A stretch of DNA of 64,000 nt, taken from contig NZ_JAHVAH010000001.1 in NCBI RefSeq assembly GCF_019264355.1, forward strand, positions 1,658,001 to 1,722,000, read 5' to 3'. A program made the translations under genes and the position numbers. This document shows, in pieces, positions 26,721 to 36,026 of the stretch (positions are counted from its first letter, which is position 1; each line of letters opens with the position of its first letter). Source of the stretch: Sphingomicrobium clamense (GTDB lineage: Bacteria > Pseudomonadota > Alphaproteobacteria > Sphingomonadales > Sphingomonadaceae). The notes under the pieces are model-generated. The model had not been told where the DNA came from. It made no database searches and worked only from the letters and a program-made list of their open reading frames with translations.

Positions 26721-27605
26721 TCAGGCCGACACCTGCCGACCGTTGACCAAGTCATCATAATCCTTTCGCAACTGGCGCGAAAGGTCACCCGGCTGGAAGC
26801 TCCATGGCCCGATTTCGGACACGAAGGTCACTTCGGCTGCCGAGCCGGTAAGGAAACATTCTTCGAACTGTTCGAGCTCTTCGGGCCAGATGCGGCGCTC
26901 GATGACGTTGATGCCGCGATTTTTGGCAAGCTCGATCACCGTCTGGCGCGTGATCCCGTTGAGGAAAATATCCGCAGTCGGCGTGTGCAATTCGCCGTCC
27001 TTGACGAAAAACACGTTGGCCCCTGTAGCTTCGGCGACGCGGCCTTCCCAGTCGAACATGAGCGCATCATCATACCCACGAACTTCGGCGTGTTGACGCG
27101 AGATGGTGCAGATCATGTAGAGACCCGCCGCCTTGGCATCGACCGGCGCGGTGTGGGGGGCGGGACGGCGATAGGTGGCGATGTCGAGGCGGATGCCCTT
27201 GTCGGCCTTCTCCTCGTCGAAATATTTGCCCCATTCCCACGCCGCGATGGCGAGATGCGGGGTGGCCTTGGCAGCGGTCACGCCCATCTGCTCCGACCCG
27301 CGCCACGCGATCGGGCGCATATAGGCGTCGGTAAGGTTGTTGGCCTCGAGCACCTGTTTGCACGCCTCGTCGATCTGCTCGACGCTCCACGGCAGCTTCA
27401 TGCCGAGGATGGCGGCCGACTTCACCAGCCGCTCGCTATGCTTGGTCAGCGCGAAGATCTTGCCGTTATAGGCCCGCTGCCCCTCGAACACGCTCGAGGC
27501 GTAATGCAGGGCGTGGGTAAGGATATGGACGTTGGCACCGCGCCAGTCGACGAGCTCGCCATCCATCCAGATGACCCCATCGCGATCGTCGTAAGGCTGT
27601 ACCAT
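26721..27605 (-). CDS. ilvE: Branched-chain amino acid aminotransferase
   Basis: Fold-type IV PLP enzyme that interconverts leucine, isoleucine and valine with their 2-oxo acids. 294 aa with VFEGQRAYNGKIFALTKHSE, YMRPIAWRGSEQMGV, PVDAKAAGLYM (PLP lysine), ALMFDWEGRVAEATGANVFF and FLNGITRQTVIELA, all typical. ECFLTGSAAEVTFVSEIG near the C-terminus is the cofactor phosphate region. Nearest neighbour proC starts 71 bases beyond its 3'-to-5' upstream boundary on the same strand; possible cotranscription. Confidence 0.95.
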   Translation of the reverse strand: MVQPYDDRDGVIWMDGELVDWRGANVHILTHALHYASSVFEGQRAYNGKIFALTKHSERLVKSAAILGMKLPWSVEQIDEACKQVLEANNLTDAYMRPIAWRGSEQMGVTAAKATPHLAIAAWEWGKYFDEEKADKGIRLDIATYRRPAPHTAPVDAKAAGLYMICTISRQHAEVRGYDDALMFDWEGRVAEATGANVFFVKDGELHTPTADIFLNGITRQTVIELAKNRGINVIERRIWPEELEQFEECFLTGSAAEVTFVSEIGPWSFQPGDLSRQLRKDYDDLVNGRQVSA

Positions 27606-27675
27606 TGAAACCCTCTTGCAAACTGAAGTTGGCGCGGGGTTAGGCGATGGAAGCAGATTCGGTCAATGGAGCCGG

Positions 27676-28473
27676 TCAGTCGCGCGCGGCGGCAGCCATT
27701 TCCTCCGAGCGCTTGCGCCACGCCTTCACGACCCGCCGCATAAGCGGTTCCATGCCATCCTCGGCGTCGAGCACTTTGAGCCCGGCCTCGGTGGTCCCGC
27801 CCGGACTGGCGACGCGCTTGGCGAGCGCGGGCATGGTTTCGCCGGTCGCGCGCGCCATCAGCGCGCTGCCACCCGCGACTTGCAGCGCGATGGCGTCGGC
27901 GAGCTCTGCGGATAGCCCCTCATCCTGCGCAGCCGAAGACAGCGCGTCGACGAAGCGCGCGAGATAGGCAGGGCCGCTCCCGGCGATCGCTCCGATGACG
28001 TCGAAAGCGCTTTCGTCGGGACACCACGCGGCCAGCCCGAGCGCGCCAATCACCTCGTCGACCTGCGCGCGCAGAGTCTCGTCGGCATCGTCGCTATAGA
28101 TGGCGGTCACCCCCTCGCCTTCGCTGACGGGAAGGTTGGGCATCAAACGCACGATGGCTTTGGCGTCCGGGAAGGCACTGCGCAGGCTCTGCGCCTCCGC
28201 ACCCGCCAAGATGGACAGCAGCACTGTACCGGGACCGACATGCGATGCAAGACCGGGGGCGATATCGGCGAGCATCTGCGGCTTGAAACCGATGAAGCAC
28301 CAGTCGGGTTGGCCGTCGGGAATGGCGGTCGCGACCGAAACGCCTTCGATCTCGCGTCCGGACGGGCTGACAGCGGTCATGCCCGACAGGTCGATCCCCG
28401 CCTTGCGCCAGCCGGCGACCATGGCGCCGCCCATATTGCCGCAGCCAACGAACCAGCTTGTCGGAGGCAGCAT
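27676..28473 (-). CDS. proC: Pyrroline-5-carboxylate reductase
   Basis: Last step of proline synthesis, NAD(P)H-dependent. 265 aa. The Rossmann start WFVGCGNMGGAMVAGW, then FIGFKPQMLADI, IVRLMPNLPVSEGEGV and the C-terminal signature AIAGSGPAYLARFVDAL with SPGGTTEAGLKVLD. ATG 28473 shares its first base with the stop codon of the YbjN gene upstream (TGATG), so the two are translationally coupled. The open frame extends further upstream but only as a shadow of YbjN. Confidence 0.94.
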   Translation of the reverse strand: MLPPTSWFVGCGNMGGAMVAGWRKAGIDLSGMTAVSPSGREIEGVSVATAIPDGQPDWCFIGFKPQMLADIAPGLASHVGPGTVLLSILAGAEAQSLRSAFPDAKAIVRLMPNLPVSEGEGVTAIYSDDADETLRAQVDEVIGALGLAAWCPDESAFDVIGAIAGSGPAYLARFVDALSSAAQDEGLSAELADAIALQVAGGSALMARATGETMPALAKRVASPGGTTEAGLKVLDAEDGMEPLMRRVVKAWRKRSEEMAAAARD

Positions 28474-28973
28474 CAGGCCTCGCCGTGCGTGTCGATGAGC
28501 GCGGCAGAGATCGCCTCGGTCGGCGACTTGCCGCCCCACAGGACGAACTGGAAGACCGGATAGAAACGCTCGCATTCCTCGAGCGCGGCCTCGGCAATGG
28601 TCTCGGCTTCCTGCAAGGTCACCTGCCCACCGGGATCGACGAGATGCGCGTGGCGGAAGGCGATGATGCCCGCGCCTGACCAGAGCTCGAAATGGCCCAG
28701 CCACATCTGTTCGTTGATCAAGCCGAGCGCTTCGTAGACGGCGGCGCGTTTCTCCGCGGCGACCTTCACGTCGGGGAAAGCGAGGAATTGCAGGACGTTG
28801 TCGTCGGGGCGCCAGACGACGCGCAGCTCATATTGCGACCAGCTGCCGCCCGCGCTGCCGAGCAGTTCGCCCTCGGCAACCCGTTCGCACGGCCAGCCGC
28901 GCGCCTCGAAATATTGTTCGAACATTTCGATCGGCGCATCTTCGTCGCGCGGATCGTCTCCCCTGTCGGTCAC
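28473..28973 (-). CDS. YbjN-domain protein
   Basis: 166 aa, cytoplasmic, of the YbjN family, related in fold to type III secretion chaperones; role unknown, possibly a chaperone or stress regulator. Seen features: PIEMFEQYFEARGWPCERV, SQYELRVVWRPDDNVLQFLA, and the helical C-terminal part WLGHFELWSGAGIIAFRHAH. Alphaproteobacterial genomes often place ybjN next to proC, which fits here: the stop codon overlaps the proC start by one base. The UbiK-like gene lies 10 bases upstream. Confidence 0.88.
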   Translation of the reverse strand: MTDRGDDPRDEDAPIEMFEQYFEARGWPCERVAEGELLGSAGGSWSQYELRVVWRPDDNVLQFLAFPDVKVAAEKRAAVYEALGLINEQMWLGHFELWSGAGIIAFRHAHLVDPGGQVTLQEAETIAEAALEECERFYPVFQFVLWGGKSPTEAISAALIDTHGEA

Positions 28974-28983
28974 GCCCCGGCCC

Positions 28984-29250
28984 TTATTTCTTCTTGGCCG
29001 CCGGTTTCCTGGCGGGCTTCTCGAGCGCGTCGAGCTTGGCTTTCAGGGCCTCATTCTCTTCGCGCGCGGCGATTGCCATCGCCTTGACCGCCTCGAATTC
29101 CTCGCGGCTGACGAAGTCCATGCCGCCAACCCATTCGCGCACCTTTTCGCGCATCTGGCCCTCGGCCTCGCGGCCCATGCCCGCCATCGTGCCGGCGGCG
29201 CCGTTCACCATCTTGACGAGATCGTCGAAAAATCGGTTCTGGGACTGCAT
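28984..29250 (-). CDS. UbiK-type accessory factor (BMFP/YqiC)
   Basis: 88 aa. NRFFDDLVKMVNGAAGTMAG is the family start, followed by a coiled-coil core (FVSREEFEAVKAMAIAAREE, LKAKLDALE) and a lysine/alanine-rich tail. UbiK supports assembly of the aerobic ubiquinone-biosynthesis complex in E. coli; by homology it may do so here. No membrane helix. AAGGAAGAG lies close before the ATG. Part of the proC-ybjN minus-strand run. Confidence 0.87.
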   Translation of the reverse strand: MQSQNRFFDDLVKMVNGAAGTMAGMGREAEGQMREKVREWVGGMDFVSREEFEAVKAMAIAAREENEALKAKLDALEKPARKPAAKKK

Positions 29251-29262
29251 GTCTCTTCCTTC

Positions 29263-29775
29263 TTAGCCGAACAACGGACGGGCTGCGCCCGGGTTGAGGT
29301 CCACGATCGCGCTGTTGAGCGTGTAAGCGAATATCAGCCATAGAAGATAGGGAACCATAAGCCAGCCCGCTAGGGGGCGAATGCGGAAGAAACGCCCCGC
29401 AGTGAGCGCTGCGGTGATCACGATGGCCAACAAATGCCACTGGGCGACGTCGATCGCCTTGGCGCCGAAGAACACGTAGCTCCAGGCGAAATTAAGCACG
29501 AGCTGGACGATCCACATGCCCACCGCCTGGTCGCGCTGCGAGGTGCGCGGTTCGTTGAGGACGGTGGCCAGCGCCAGCGCGATCATGGTGTAGAGCGCGG
29601 GCCACACGATCCCGAACAGATAGCTGGGTGGCTGGAAGGGCGGCTTTTCGAGTTCGGAATACCACTGGTCCGGTCCGAACCCGATGCCCGACAGGCTGCC
29701 GCCGATCACCACCAACGGCACCAGCCACAATGCTCTCTTCCAGATGCCGCGATCGTCGCGCGTCGTATCGGTCAT
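29263..29775 (-). CDS. TspO/MBR family tryptophan-rich sensory protein
   Basis: 170 aa, five predicted membrane helices. Key stretches: LEKPPFQPPSYLFGIVWPAL, YTMIALALATV, LVLNFAWSYVFFGAK and MVPYLLWLIFAYTLNSAIV, which hold the conserved tryptophans and the porphyrin/cholesterol-site residues. In photosynthetic alphaproteobacteria TspO tunes tetrapyrrole and stress responses; here it may act in porphyrin handling. ATG 29775 starts inside the stop of tlyA (ATGA-type four-base overlap); the longer upstream frame is not needed. Confidence 0.93.
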   Translation of the reverse strand: MTDTTRDDRGIWKRALWLVPLVVIGGSLSGIGFGPDQWYSELEKPPFQPPSYLFGIVWPALYTMIALALATVLNEPRTSQRDQAVGMWIVQLVLNFAWSYVFFGAKAIDVAQWHLLAIVITAALTAGRFFRIRPLAGWLMVPYLLWLIFAYTLNSAIVDLNPGAARPLFG

Positions 29776-30515
29776 GCGTCTTCCTTGATGGCGCCGAGCA
29801 GAAACTCGACATTTCCCTCTGGCCCGGTGATGGGGCTCTTTTCTATCCCCAATACGCGCCAGCCCTTCGTTCGGACCCACTCGGCGGCCTCGTCACAGAC
29901 GCGCTGGTGAACTTCGGGGTCGCGCACCACGCCGCCTTTGCCGACCTCCTCGCGCCCCGCCTCGAACTGCGGTTTGACGAGCGCGACGAGCCTGGCGCCG
30001 GGTTCTGCAAGATCGAGCGCGGCGTCGAGCACCTTGTGGAGCGCGATGAAGCTCGCGTCGCATACGACGATGTCGGGTGCTTCGGTGACGATTTCGTCGG
30101 TCAGATGGCGCGCATTGGTCTGTTCGTGGACGATCACGCGGTCGTCGCTCCGCAGCTTCCAGGCAAGCTGGTTGGTGCCGACGTCGATCGCAAACACCTT
30201 CGCCGCGCCGCGCGTCAGCAGGACGTCGGTAAAACCGCCGGTCGACGAGCCGACGTCGAGCGCGGTCATGCCGGTGACATCGAAGTCAAAATGGTCAAGC
30301 CCGTGATCGAGCTTCATGCCTCCGCGGGAGACCCAGGGATGCTCCTTGCCGCGCACCTCGAGCGGCTGGTCGAGTTTGATCGCTTCGCCCGCCTTGAGGA
30401 TCTTGCGCTCGCCCGCGAAGACATTGCCGGCCAGGATCAGCGCCTGCGCCTTCGACCGGCTTTCCACCAGCCCGCGCTCGACCAAAGCGACATCGGCCCT
30501 AACGCTTTTCGCCAT
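29772..30515 (-). CDS. tlyA: TlyA-family rRNA 2'-O-methyltransferase
   Basis: 247 aa. An N-terminal S4 RNA-binding domain (RADVALVERGLVESRSKAQA, LILAGNVFAGE) precedes an FtsJ-like SAM methyltransferase (ALDVGSSTGGFTDVLLTRGA, then AIDVGTNQLAWKL, DIVVCDASFIALHKV and LVALVKPQFEAGREEVGKGG). TlyA methylates cytidines in 16S and/or 23S rRNA; which site is used here is unknown. ATG 30515 is the conventional start MAKSVRADV; the 5' end overlaps the EEP gene by 17 bases. Confidence 0.93.
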   Translation of the reverse strand: MAKSVRADVALVERGLVESRSKAQALILAGNVFAGERKILKAGEAIKLDQPLEVRGKEHPWVSRGGMKLDHGLDHFDFDVTGMTALDVGSSTGGFTDVLLTRGAAKVFAIDVGTNQLAWKLRSDDRVIVHEQTNARHLTDEIVTEAPDIVVCDASFIALHKVLDAALDLAEPGARLVALVKPQFEAGREEVGKGGVVRDPEVHQRVCDEAAEWVRTKGWRVLGIEKSPITGPEGNVEFLLGAIKEDA

Positions 30516-31620
30516 CTTCCTCGGTAACGGTTTCTTCGATGCCTTCCTGCAGCTGCTCGGTGGCTTCTTCTTCCGTGTCCTCGTCGGCGCGCGGCGCAAC
30601 GAGGCGTTCATCCGCATCGCGCGCCAGGCAGGTGGTGAATAGCACCGGGAAATGATCCGAGCCGCTGGCATCGAGCCGGTCCATGTCGACATGGTCCCAG
30701 TGCGGCGACACGAACAGGTGATCGAGCGGCCAGCGCAGCAGCGGCCACTTGGCGTTGAAGGTCGGCATCAGTCGGCGACCGACGCGCGGATCGCGGGTGC
30801 CCGATACTTCAATGAAAAGCTTGGTCGTCTTCGACCAGGCGACGTCGTTGAGGTCGCCTAAAACGATCGACGCACCGCCGCGATCGCGCATGTCACGACC
30901 GACCAGCACCAGCTCCGCATCGCGCTCGCCGGCATCGTCACCGGGCAGCGGGGGTTCGGGATGCACCGCGAACAGGTGCACTTCGCTGCCGTCGCGCAGA
31001 GTCAGCGTCCCGTCGATCGAGGGGATGTCGCCCTGCAAGCGAAACTTCACCGCCCCGTCGAAGGGCAGTTTGGAATAGAGATGCATGCCATAGGCATTGT
31101 CGAGCGGGATGGCGATGCGGTGTGGATAATCGGCTTCGATCGGGCGCATCGCCTCTTCCCACTTCGCATCGCTCTCGGTGAGCAACACGACGTCGGCATT
31201 CGCGGCGCGTACCGTCTCGAGCATGGCGGCATAGTCGTCATTGTCGATCAGGACGTTGGCGCCGAGCAGCGACAGTTGGCGGTCGGCAGGACATTGGTCC
31301 GCGCTTGCAACCTCCTTGGGATAGAAGAAGAGGAAGCGCGCGGCGTGGGTGAATTGCCAGAGCGTGGCGATGACCAGCGTCGACAGTACGAAGAGCGAGC
31401 GACCGTGGCGCCAGTCGGGCACGAGGATCGCATAGAGGATCGCGACGAAAATCCCCGCGAAGCCCAGTTGCATGCGCGGGAAATCGAACAGGCGGATGAA
31501 CCAGAGATCGGTCTGCCAAGCCGGAATGAAGGCCGCGACGACGAGGAACAGCGCGAACGCGCCAAGCCCACGGATGAACCAGCGGCGCCAGCCGACATAA
31601 TGGGGACCTGAACTGATCAT
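30499..31620 (-). CDS. Membrane-anchored endonuclease/exonuclease/phosphatase (EEP) family protein
   Basis: 373 aa. Three N-terminal membrane helices (for example LGAFALFLVVAAFIPAW, FAGIFVAILYAILV, LFVLSTLVIATLWQFT) place the catalytic part in the periplasm. The EEP domain carries LLGANVLIDNDD, VVLLTESDAKWEE, FAVHPEPPLP, IVLGDLNDVAW and ASGSDHFPVLF; the acidic and histidine residues of a metal-dependent phosphodiesterase are present. An unusual acidic tail (EDTEEEATEQLQEGIEETVT) ends the protein. Substrate unknown. ATG 31620 is preferred; the frame can extend nine codons further. Confidence 0.88.
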   Translation of the reverse strand: MISSGPHYVGWRRWFIRGLGAFALFLVVAAFIPAWQTDLWFIRLFDFPRMQLGFAGIFVAILYAILVPDWRHGRSLFVLSTLVIATLWQFTHAARFLFFYPKEVASADQCPADRQLSLLGANVLIDNDDYAAMLETVRAANADVVLLTESDAKWEEAMRPIEADYPHRIAIPLDNAYGMHLYSKLPFDGAVKFRLQGDIPSIDGTLTLRDGSEVHLFAVHPEPPLPGDDAGERDAELVLVGRDMRDRGGASIVLGDLNDVAWSKTTKLFIEVSGTRDPRVGRRLMPTFNAKWPLLRWPLDHLFVSPHWDHVDMDRLDASGSDHFPVLFTTCLARDADERLVAPRADEDTEEEATEQLQEGIEETVTEEDGEKR

Positions 31621-31624
31621 ACGC

Positions 31625-32008
31625 TTACCCTCCCAACAAGGCGACAACGCGCGGGCCGTACAAAAGTAGCGCTACCGCCAGCGCCGTCATCGAAATGATC
31701 AGCACCGCGCCCGCCGCGAGATCCTTTGCGCGCCCGATGAGCGGGTCACGTTCGAGCGTGATGGCGTCGCACGCGCGCTCGACTGCGCTATTCACCCCTT
31801 CGGCGAACCAGACGAGCCCGATGAAGGCGATGACGAACGCCCACTCCCACGTGGCGAAGTCGAAATACCACGCGCCGCCAAGGGCGAGGACGGTCCCGGC
31901 GAGATGGAAGCGCGTCGTCGGTTCGCCCTGCCACAGGAATTTGATCCCGCGCAGTGCGTAGGTGAATGCCTTCAATCGCCCCGCCAGCGTGAAGCGAGTG
32001 TCGCTCAA
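31625..32008 (-). CDS. Diacylglycerol kinase family protein (DgkA-like)
   Basis: 127 aa with three membrane helices. [20 protein letters not shown], then [17 protein letters not shown], the active-site region [18 protein letters not shown] and [16 protein letters not shown] match the small prokaryotic diacylglycerol/undecaprenol kinase fold (E-x-x-N-S/T-A-x-E and AKD-x-A-x-A). It would phosphorylate lipid alcohols at the inner membrane. Its 5' end overlaps the 3' end of dxs by four bases, implying cotranscription, and the EEP gene begins four bases after it. Confidence 0.92.
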   Translation of the reverse strand: MSDTRFTLAGRLKAFTYALRGIKFLWQGEPTTRFHLAGTVLALGGAWYFDFATWEWAFVIAFIGLVWFAEGVNSAVERACDAITLERDPLIGRAKDLAAGAVLIISMTALAVALLLYGPRVVALLGG

Positions 32009-33930
32009 GCGCGCGCGCCCCCTTCGGCGCTCACGTCGTTTCGGCGCAGTGCCTTGAGGACGGTCTCGACAATGTCGGGCGCGGTGAGGCCGGCCTGCTC
32101 ATACTGCTTGTCGGGCGCGTCCTGGTCCTGGAACGTGTCGGGCAGGCGCATGGTGCGGATCTTGACGCCCGTGTCGGTGAGCCCCTCGTCCGAGGCCATG
32201 GTGAGGACGTGCGCGCCGAACCCGCCGACCGCGGCTTCCTCGATCGTCACCGCGACCTCGTGAGTCGACAAAAGCTTGCGGATCAGGCCCTCGTCAAGCG
32301 GCTTGGCAAAGCGCATGTCGGCGATGGTCACGCTCAGGCCCTTGGCCTCGAGCTGCTCGGCGGCCCGTTTGCATTCCTCGAGCCGCGCGCCGAGGTTGAG
32401 GATGGCGACGGTCTTGCCTTCCTTAACGATCCGGCCCTTGCCGATCTCGAGCTTCTCGGGCGTTTCGGGCAGGTCGATGCCGACCCCCGCGCCGCGCGGA
32501 TAGCGAACCGCGATGGGACCGTCATCGTAGAGCGCCATGGTGTGGACCATGTGGACCAGTTCGGCCTCGTCGGCCGCTGCCATGACGACGAAATTGGGTA
32601 GCGTGCAGAGATAAGCGAGGTCAAAGCTGCCCGCGTGAGTGCAGCCGTCCGCGCCCACCAGCCCTGCGCGGTCCATCGCGAAGCGCACCGGCAGATTCTG
32701 GATCGCGACATCGTGCACGACCTGGTCGTAGGCGCGCTGTAGGAAGGTCGAATAGATGGCGCAGAAGGGGCGATGGCCCTGCGCCGCGAGGCCGGCGGCG
32801 AAGGTCACGCCATGCTGCTCGGCAATGCCGACGTCGAACATGCGGTCGGGATATTTCTCTTCGACCTTGTCGAGGCCCGTGCCCGAGGGCATCGCCGCGG
32901 TGATGGCGACGACCTTTTCGTCGCGGTCCATCTCGGCGGTCAGCGCCTTGGCGAAGACACCGGTGTAAGACGGCGGACCGCCCTTCGACTTGAACTGCTC
33001 CCCGCTGATGACGTCGAATTTGGCGACGCCGTGATATTTGTCAGCCGATTCCTCGGCGGGCTTGTAGCCCTTGCCCTTCACGGTGACCGCGTGGATCAGC
33101 ATCGGGCCATGGTCGGCGTCGCGGACATTTTCGAGGATTTCAACCAGCGCACGCACGTCGTGCCCGTCGACTGGTCCGACATAATAGAAGCCCAATTCCT
33201 CGAACAGGGTGCCGCCGGTGACCATGCCGCGGGCATATTCTTCCATCCGCTCGGCGGCGCGCTGGATCGGCTCGGGCATGACCGAAGCGATTTTCTTGGC
33301 AACCGCGCGGGGCGAAAGATATTTGCTCGACGAGACGAGGCGCGAGAGCGAATTTCGTAAGGATCCGACCGGCGGCGCGATCGACATGTCATTGTCGTTG
33401 AGGATGACGATCAGGCGATTGCCCGCCTGCTCGGCATTGTTCATCGCCTCGTAGGCCATGCCCGCGGTCATCGACCCGTCGCCGATCACCGCAATGGCGC
33501 GGCCCGGGCGGTCGGCAAGCTTGTTGGCGACGGCAAAGCCGAGGCCTGCGGAGATGCTGGTCGAGGAGTGCGCGGCGCCGAACGGGTCATATTCGCTCTC
33601 GGCGCGCTTGGTGAAGCCCGACAGGCCTCCGCCCTGGCGAATGGTGCGGATGCGGTCGCGGCGACCGGTGACAATCTTGTGCGGGTAGCATTGATGCCCG
33701 ACGTCCCAGATCAGCCGGTCGTTGGGCGTGTCGAATACGTAATGAATCGCGACCGTCAGTTCGACCACGCCAAGCCCGCTGCCCAAGTGCCCGCCCGAGG
33801 TCGACACCGCGTCGATCATTTCGGCGCGAAGCTCGTCGGCGAGTTGGGGAAGCTGGTCCTTCGACAGCTTACGAATGTCGGCAGGATACTCGACCGTGTC
33901 GAGCAAGGGGGTCTCGGGGCGCAATGTCAT
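32005..33930 (-). CDS. dxs: 1-deoxy-D-xylulose-5-phosphate synthase
   Basis: Thiamine-diphosphate enzyme of the MEP isoprenoid pathway; condenses pyruvate and glyceraldehyde-3-phosphate. 641 aa, standard length. [37 protein letters not shown] and [20 protein letters not shown] (ThDP/Mg motif GDG...N) in the N-terminal half; [36 protein letters not shown] and [19 protein letters not shown] in the second. A Shine-Dalgarno GGGAGG precedes the ATG. First gene of the minus-strand run dxs-dgkA-EEP-tlyA-tspO, all overlapping or within four bases apart from tspO's neighbours. Confidence 0.97.
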   Translation of the reverse strand: MTLRPETPLLDTVEYPADIRKLSKDQLPQLADELRAEMIDAVSTSGGHLGSGLGVVELTVAIHYVFDTPNDRLIWDVGHQCYPHKIVTGRRDRIRTIRQGGGLSGFTKRAESEYDPFGAAHSSTSISAGLGFAVANKLADRPGRAIAVIGDGSMTAGMAYEAMNNAEQAGNRLIVILNDNDMSIAPPVGSLRNSLSRLVSSSKYLSPRAVAKKIASVMPEPIQRAAERMEEYARGMVTGGTLFEELGFYYVGPVDGHDVRALVEILENVRDADHGPMLIHAVTVKGKGYKPAEESADKYHGVAKFDVISGEQFKSKGGPPSYTGVFAKALTAEMDRDEKVVAITAAMPSGTGLDKVEEKYPDRMFDVGIAEQHGVTFAAGLAAQGHRPFCAIYSTFLQRAYDQVVHDVAIQNLPVRFAMDRAGLVGADGCTHAGSFDLAYLCTLPNFVVMAAADEAELVHMVHTMALYDDGPIAVRYPRGAGVGIDLPETPEKLEIGKGRIVKEGKTVAILNLGARLEECKRAAEQLEAKGLSVTIADMRFAKPLDEGLIRKLLSTHEVAVTIEEAAVGGFGAHVLTMASDEGLTDTGVKIRTMRLPDTFQDQDAPDKQYEQAGLTAPDIVETVLKALRRNDVSAEGGARA

Positions 33931-34114
33931 AACGCCTCCCTAACGCTCCTGAACGACGGAGTCATTACCTTCTAAGGGTCACAATCGTGCCACGGCGGAT
34001 TGGGTCATGTTTCGCACGACGGATTATAAAGCTTCCAATCACGATGTTGATTTTCCTTTATGAATCTTGCGCTCACGCGATTGACCGCCGCGCGCAAATT
34101 GGTAATCCGGCAAT

Positions 34115-34900
34115 ATGATTCAGAAGCGTAACAACGTCGCCGTATCGGGTCATGGTGACCGGCACATGATGTTTGCACATGGGTTCGGGTGCGATCAATC
34201 AATGTGGCACGATGTAGCTCGCCGCTTCGAACCCGACTTCAAAGTCGTCCTGTTCGACCATGTGGGCGCTGGTCAGTCCGACCTTTCGGCTTACGACAAA
34301 GAGAAATATTCCGACCTGCGCGGCTATGCCGAAGATGTGGTCGAAATCGGACGCGCGATCGGCATTCAGAACGGAGTTTTCGTCGGTCACTCCGTGAGCG
34401 CGATGATCGGCGCCTTGGCCGATATCGACGCACCCGGCATGTTTTCGGAATTGATCATGGTCGGCCCGTCGCCGCGCTACATCGATGACGAGAGGTATGT
34501 CGGCGGCTTTACGAGTAGCCAGGTCGAAGAGATGCTGGAATTCCTGGAGGAAAATCATCTTGGCTGGTCGGCAGCGATGGCGCCGAACATCATGGGCAAT
34601 GCCGATCGACCTGAACTCGGTGAACGGCTCACCAACAGTTTTTGCGCGACCGATCCCGACATCGCCCGGGATTTCGCACGAGTGACCTTTTTCTCGGACA
34701 ATCGCGATGATCTTCCCAAAGTCCGCGCTCGGACGCTGGTGATGCAGTGCAAGGACGATATCATCGCCCCCGAATGCGTCGGCGAGTATGTCGCCAAAAC
34801 GCTGCCCAATGGGGAATATCGACTGATCGACGCGACAGGACATTGCCCGAACCTGAGCGCCCCTGACAAAGTAACAGAAGCGATCCGTGACTTCCTCTGA
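34115..34900 (+). CDS. RsbQ/KAI2-like alpha/beta hydrolase
   Basis: 261 aa. Near-verbatim RsbQ stretches: MMFAHGFGCDQSMWHDVA, VVLFDHVGAGQSDLSAYD, the nucleophile elbow FVGHSVSAMIGALAD (Ser93), LIMVGPSPRYIDD, MAPNIMGNADRPELGE, LTNSFCATDPDIARDFARVT and ATGHCPNLSAP (His243); the acid is in CKDDIIAPE. So the catalytic triad is intact. In Bacillus RsbQ activates the PAS phosphatase RsbP under energy stress, and plant KAI2/D14 use the same fold to sense karrikin/strigolactone. Here the partner gene, overlapping by 14 bases, encodes a PAS histidine kinase, so I infer a small-ligand sensing unit. Confidence 0.93.
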   Translation: MIQKRNNVAVSGHGDRHMMFAHGFGCDQSMWHDVARRFEPDFKVVLFDHVGAGQSDLSAYDKEKYSDLRGYAEDVVEIGRAIGIQNGVFVGHSVSAMIGALADIDAPGMFSELIMVGPSPRYIDDERYVGGFTSSQVEEMLEFLEENHLGWSAAMAPNIMGNADRPELGERLTNSFCATDPDIARDFARVTFFSDNRDDLPKVRARTLVMQCKDDIIAPECVGEYVAKTLPNGEYRLIDATGHCPNLSAPDKVTEAIRDFL

Positions 34901-36026
34901 CCCTTATGACACCGAGGATCTAGCGGATCTCTACGATAACGCGCCTTGCGGTTATATTTCATTGAGCCCCGAAGGCCGGATCGTAAAGGTCAACAAGACC
35001 CTGGCCAACTGGATGGCCAAGGATGAGAGCGAGATACTCGGAAAGTCGTTTCGCGACCTGCTCAACTTTGGCGGGAAGATCGCCTTCGAAACGCATCTCG
35101 CCCCGCTCCTGCGCCTTCAGGAGAGCGTATATGAAATTGCGCTCGACCTTATCGACAATGAAGGCGAACGCATTCCGGTCATTGCGAACGCGGCCGAACG
35201 GCGCGACGAGCAAGGAAATCACAGGTTCACCCGCCTGACCCTGTTCAAAGCGGTCGATCGGCGAACATTCGAAAGAAGCCTGATCGAGGCAAAGACAAAG
35301 GCGGAAGCGGAGAGCGAACAGCAAAAACAGGACGCTCGCCTCCGCGAACAATTCATTGCCGTCCTGGGTCACGATCTGCGCAATCCTCTCGCTGCGATCG
35401 ACGCTGGTATCCACGTGCTTCGCCGTCGCATATCGGGCGATGGAAAAGCCGGGAGCATTCTTGACGAAATGTGCGGCAGTGTTGCGCGGGCTCATCGCCT
35501 GATCTCGGACGTCATGGATTTTGCTCGTGGACGACTGGGCGCAGGCCTCGCTCTGTCCTTGGAAGCTGGCTGCGATCTTGAGCCTTTGTTCAAACAGGTT
35601 GTCGAAGAAGTCAGGGCGATCCATCCGGACCGAGAAATCGATGTCGCGATAGCCGTTCCGGATCCAGTGACATGTGACCAGCCGCGGCTTGGCCAGCTGG
35701 CGTCAAACTTATTGAGCAACGCCGTGACTCATGGCGCGTCCGACCAGCCGGTGACCTTCGAGGCCAAGACGAGCAAAGAGGAACTTGTCGTCAAGGTCAG
35801 CAATGGCGGCCCCGCCATTCCGCCGCAAACCGCTGCCCGACTCTTCACCCCTTTCGTCAGGGGAACTGCGGAGAATGATCGGGCGGGGCTCGGTCTTGGT
35901 CTTTTCATCGTCAAGGAGATTGCCGACGCTCATGGCGGAACCGTGTCGGTGACGTCCGACGATGAGCTTACCAGTTTTACATTGACCATGCCGCGGTCTC
36001 GCGGATCGCGCTCGCTCTCAGCCTAG
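34887..36026 (+). CDS. PAS-domain sensor histidine kinase coupled to RsbQ
   Basis: 379 aa, soluble. A PAS domain fills residues about 10-135 (LADLYDNAPCGYISLSPEGR, VNKTLANWMAKDESEILGKS, FRDLLNFGGKIAFETHLAPL), followed by a coiled coil (140-165), HisKA with the phospho-accepting histidine in FIAVLGHDLRNPLAAID and a HATPase domain (LASNLLSNAVTHGA, AGLGLGLFIVKEIADAHGG). The PAS wording is like that of RsbP-type phosphatases I remember. It starts at GTG 34887 inside the RsbQ gene, so the two are made together. No response regulator is adjacent, and its target is unknown. Confidence 0.92.
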   Translation: MTSSDPYDTEDLADLYDNAPCGYISLSPEGRIVKVNKTLANWMAKDESEILGKSFRDLLNFGGKIAFETHLAPLLRLQESVYEIALDLIDNEGERIPVIANAAERRDEQGNHRFTRLTLFKAVDRRTFERSLIEAKTKAEAESEQQKQDARLREQFIAVLGHDLRNPLAAIDAGIHVLRRRISGDGKAGSILDEMCGSVARAHRLISDVMDFARGRLGAGLALSLEAGCDLEPLFKQVVEEVRAIHPDREIDVAIAVPDPVTCDQPRLGQLASNLLSNAVTHGASDQPVTFEAKTSKEELVVKVSNGGPAIPPQTAARLFTPFVRGTAENDRAGLGLGLFIVKEIADAHGGTVSVTSDDELTSFTLTMPRSRGSRSLSA

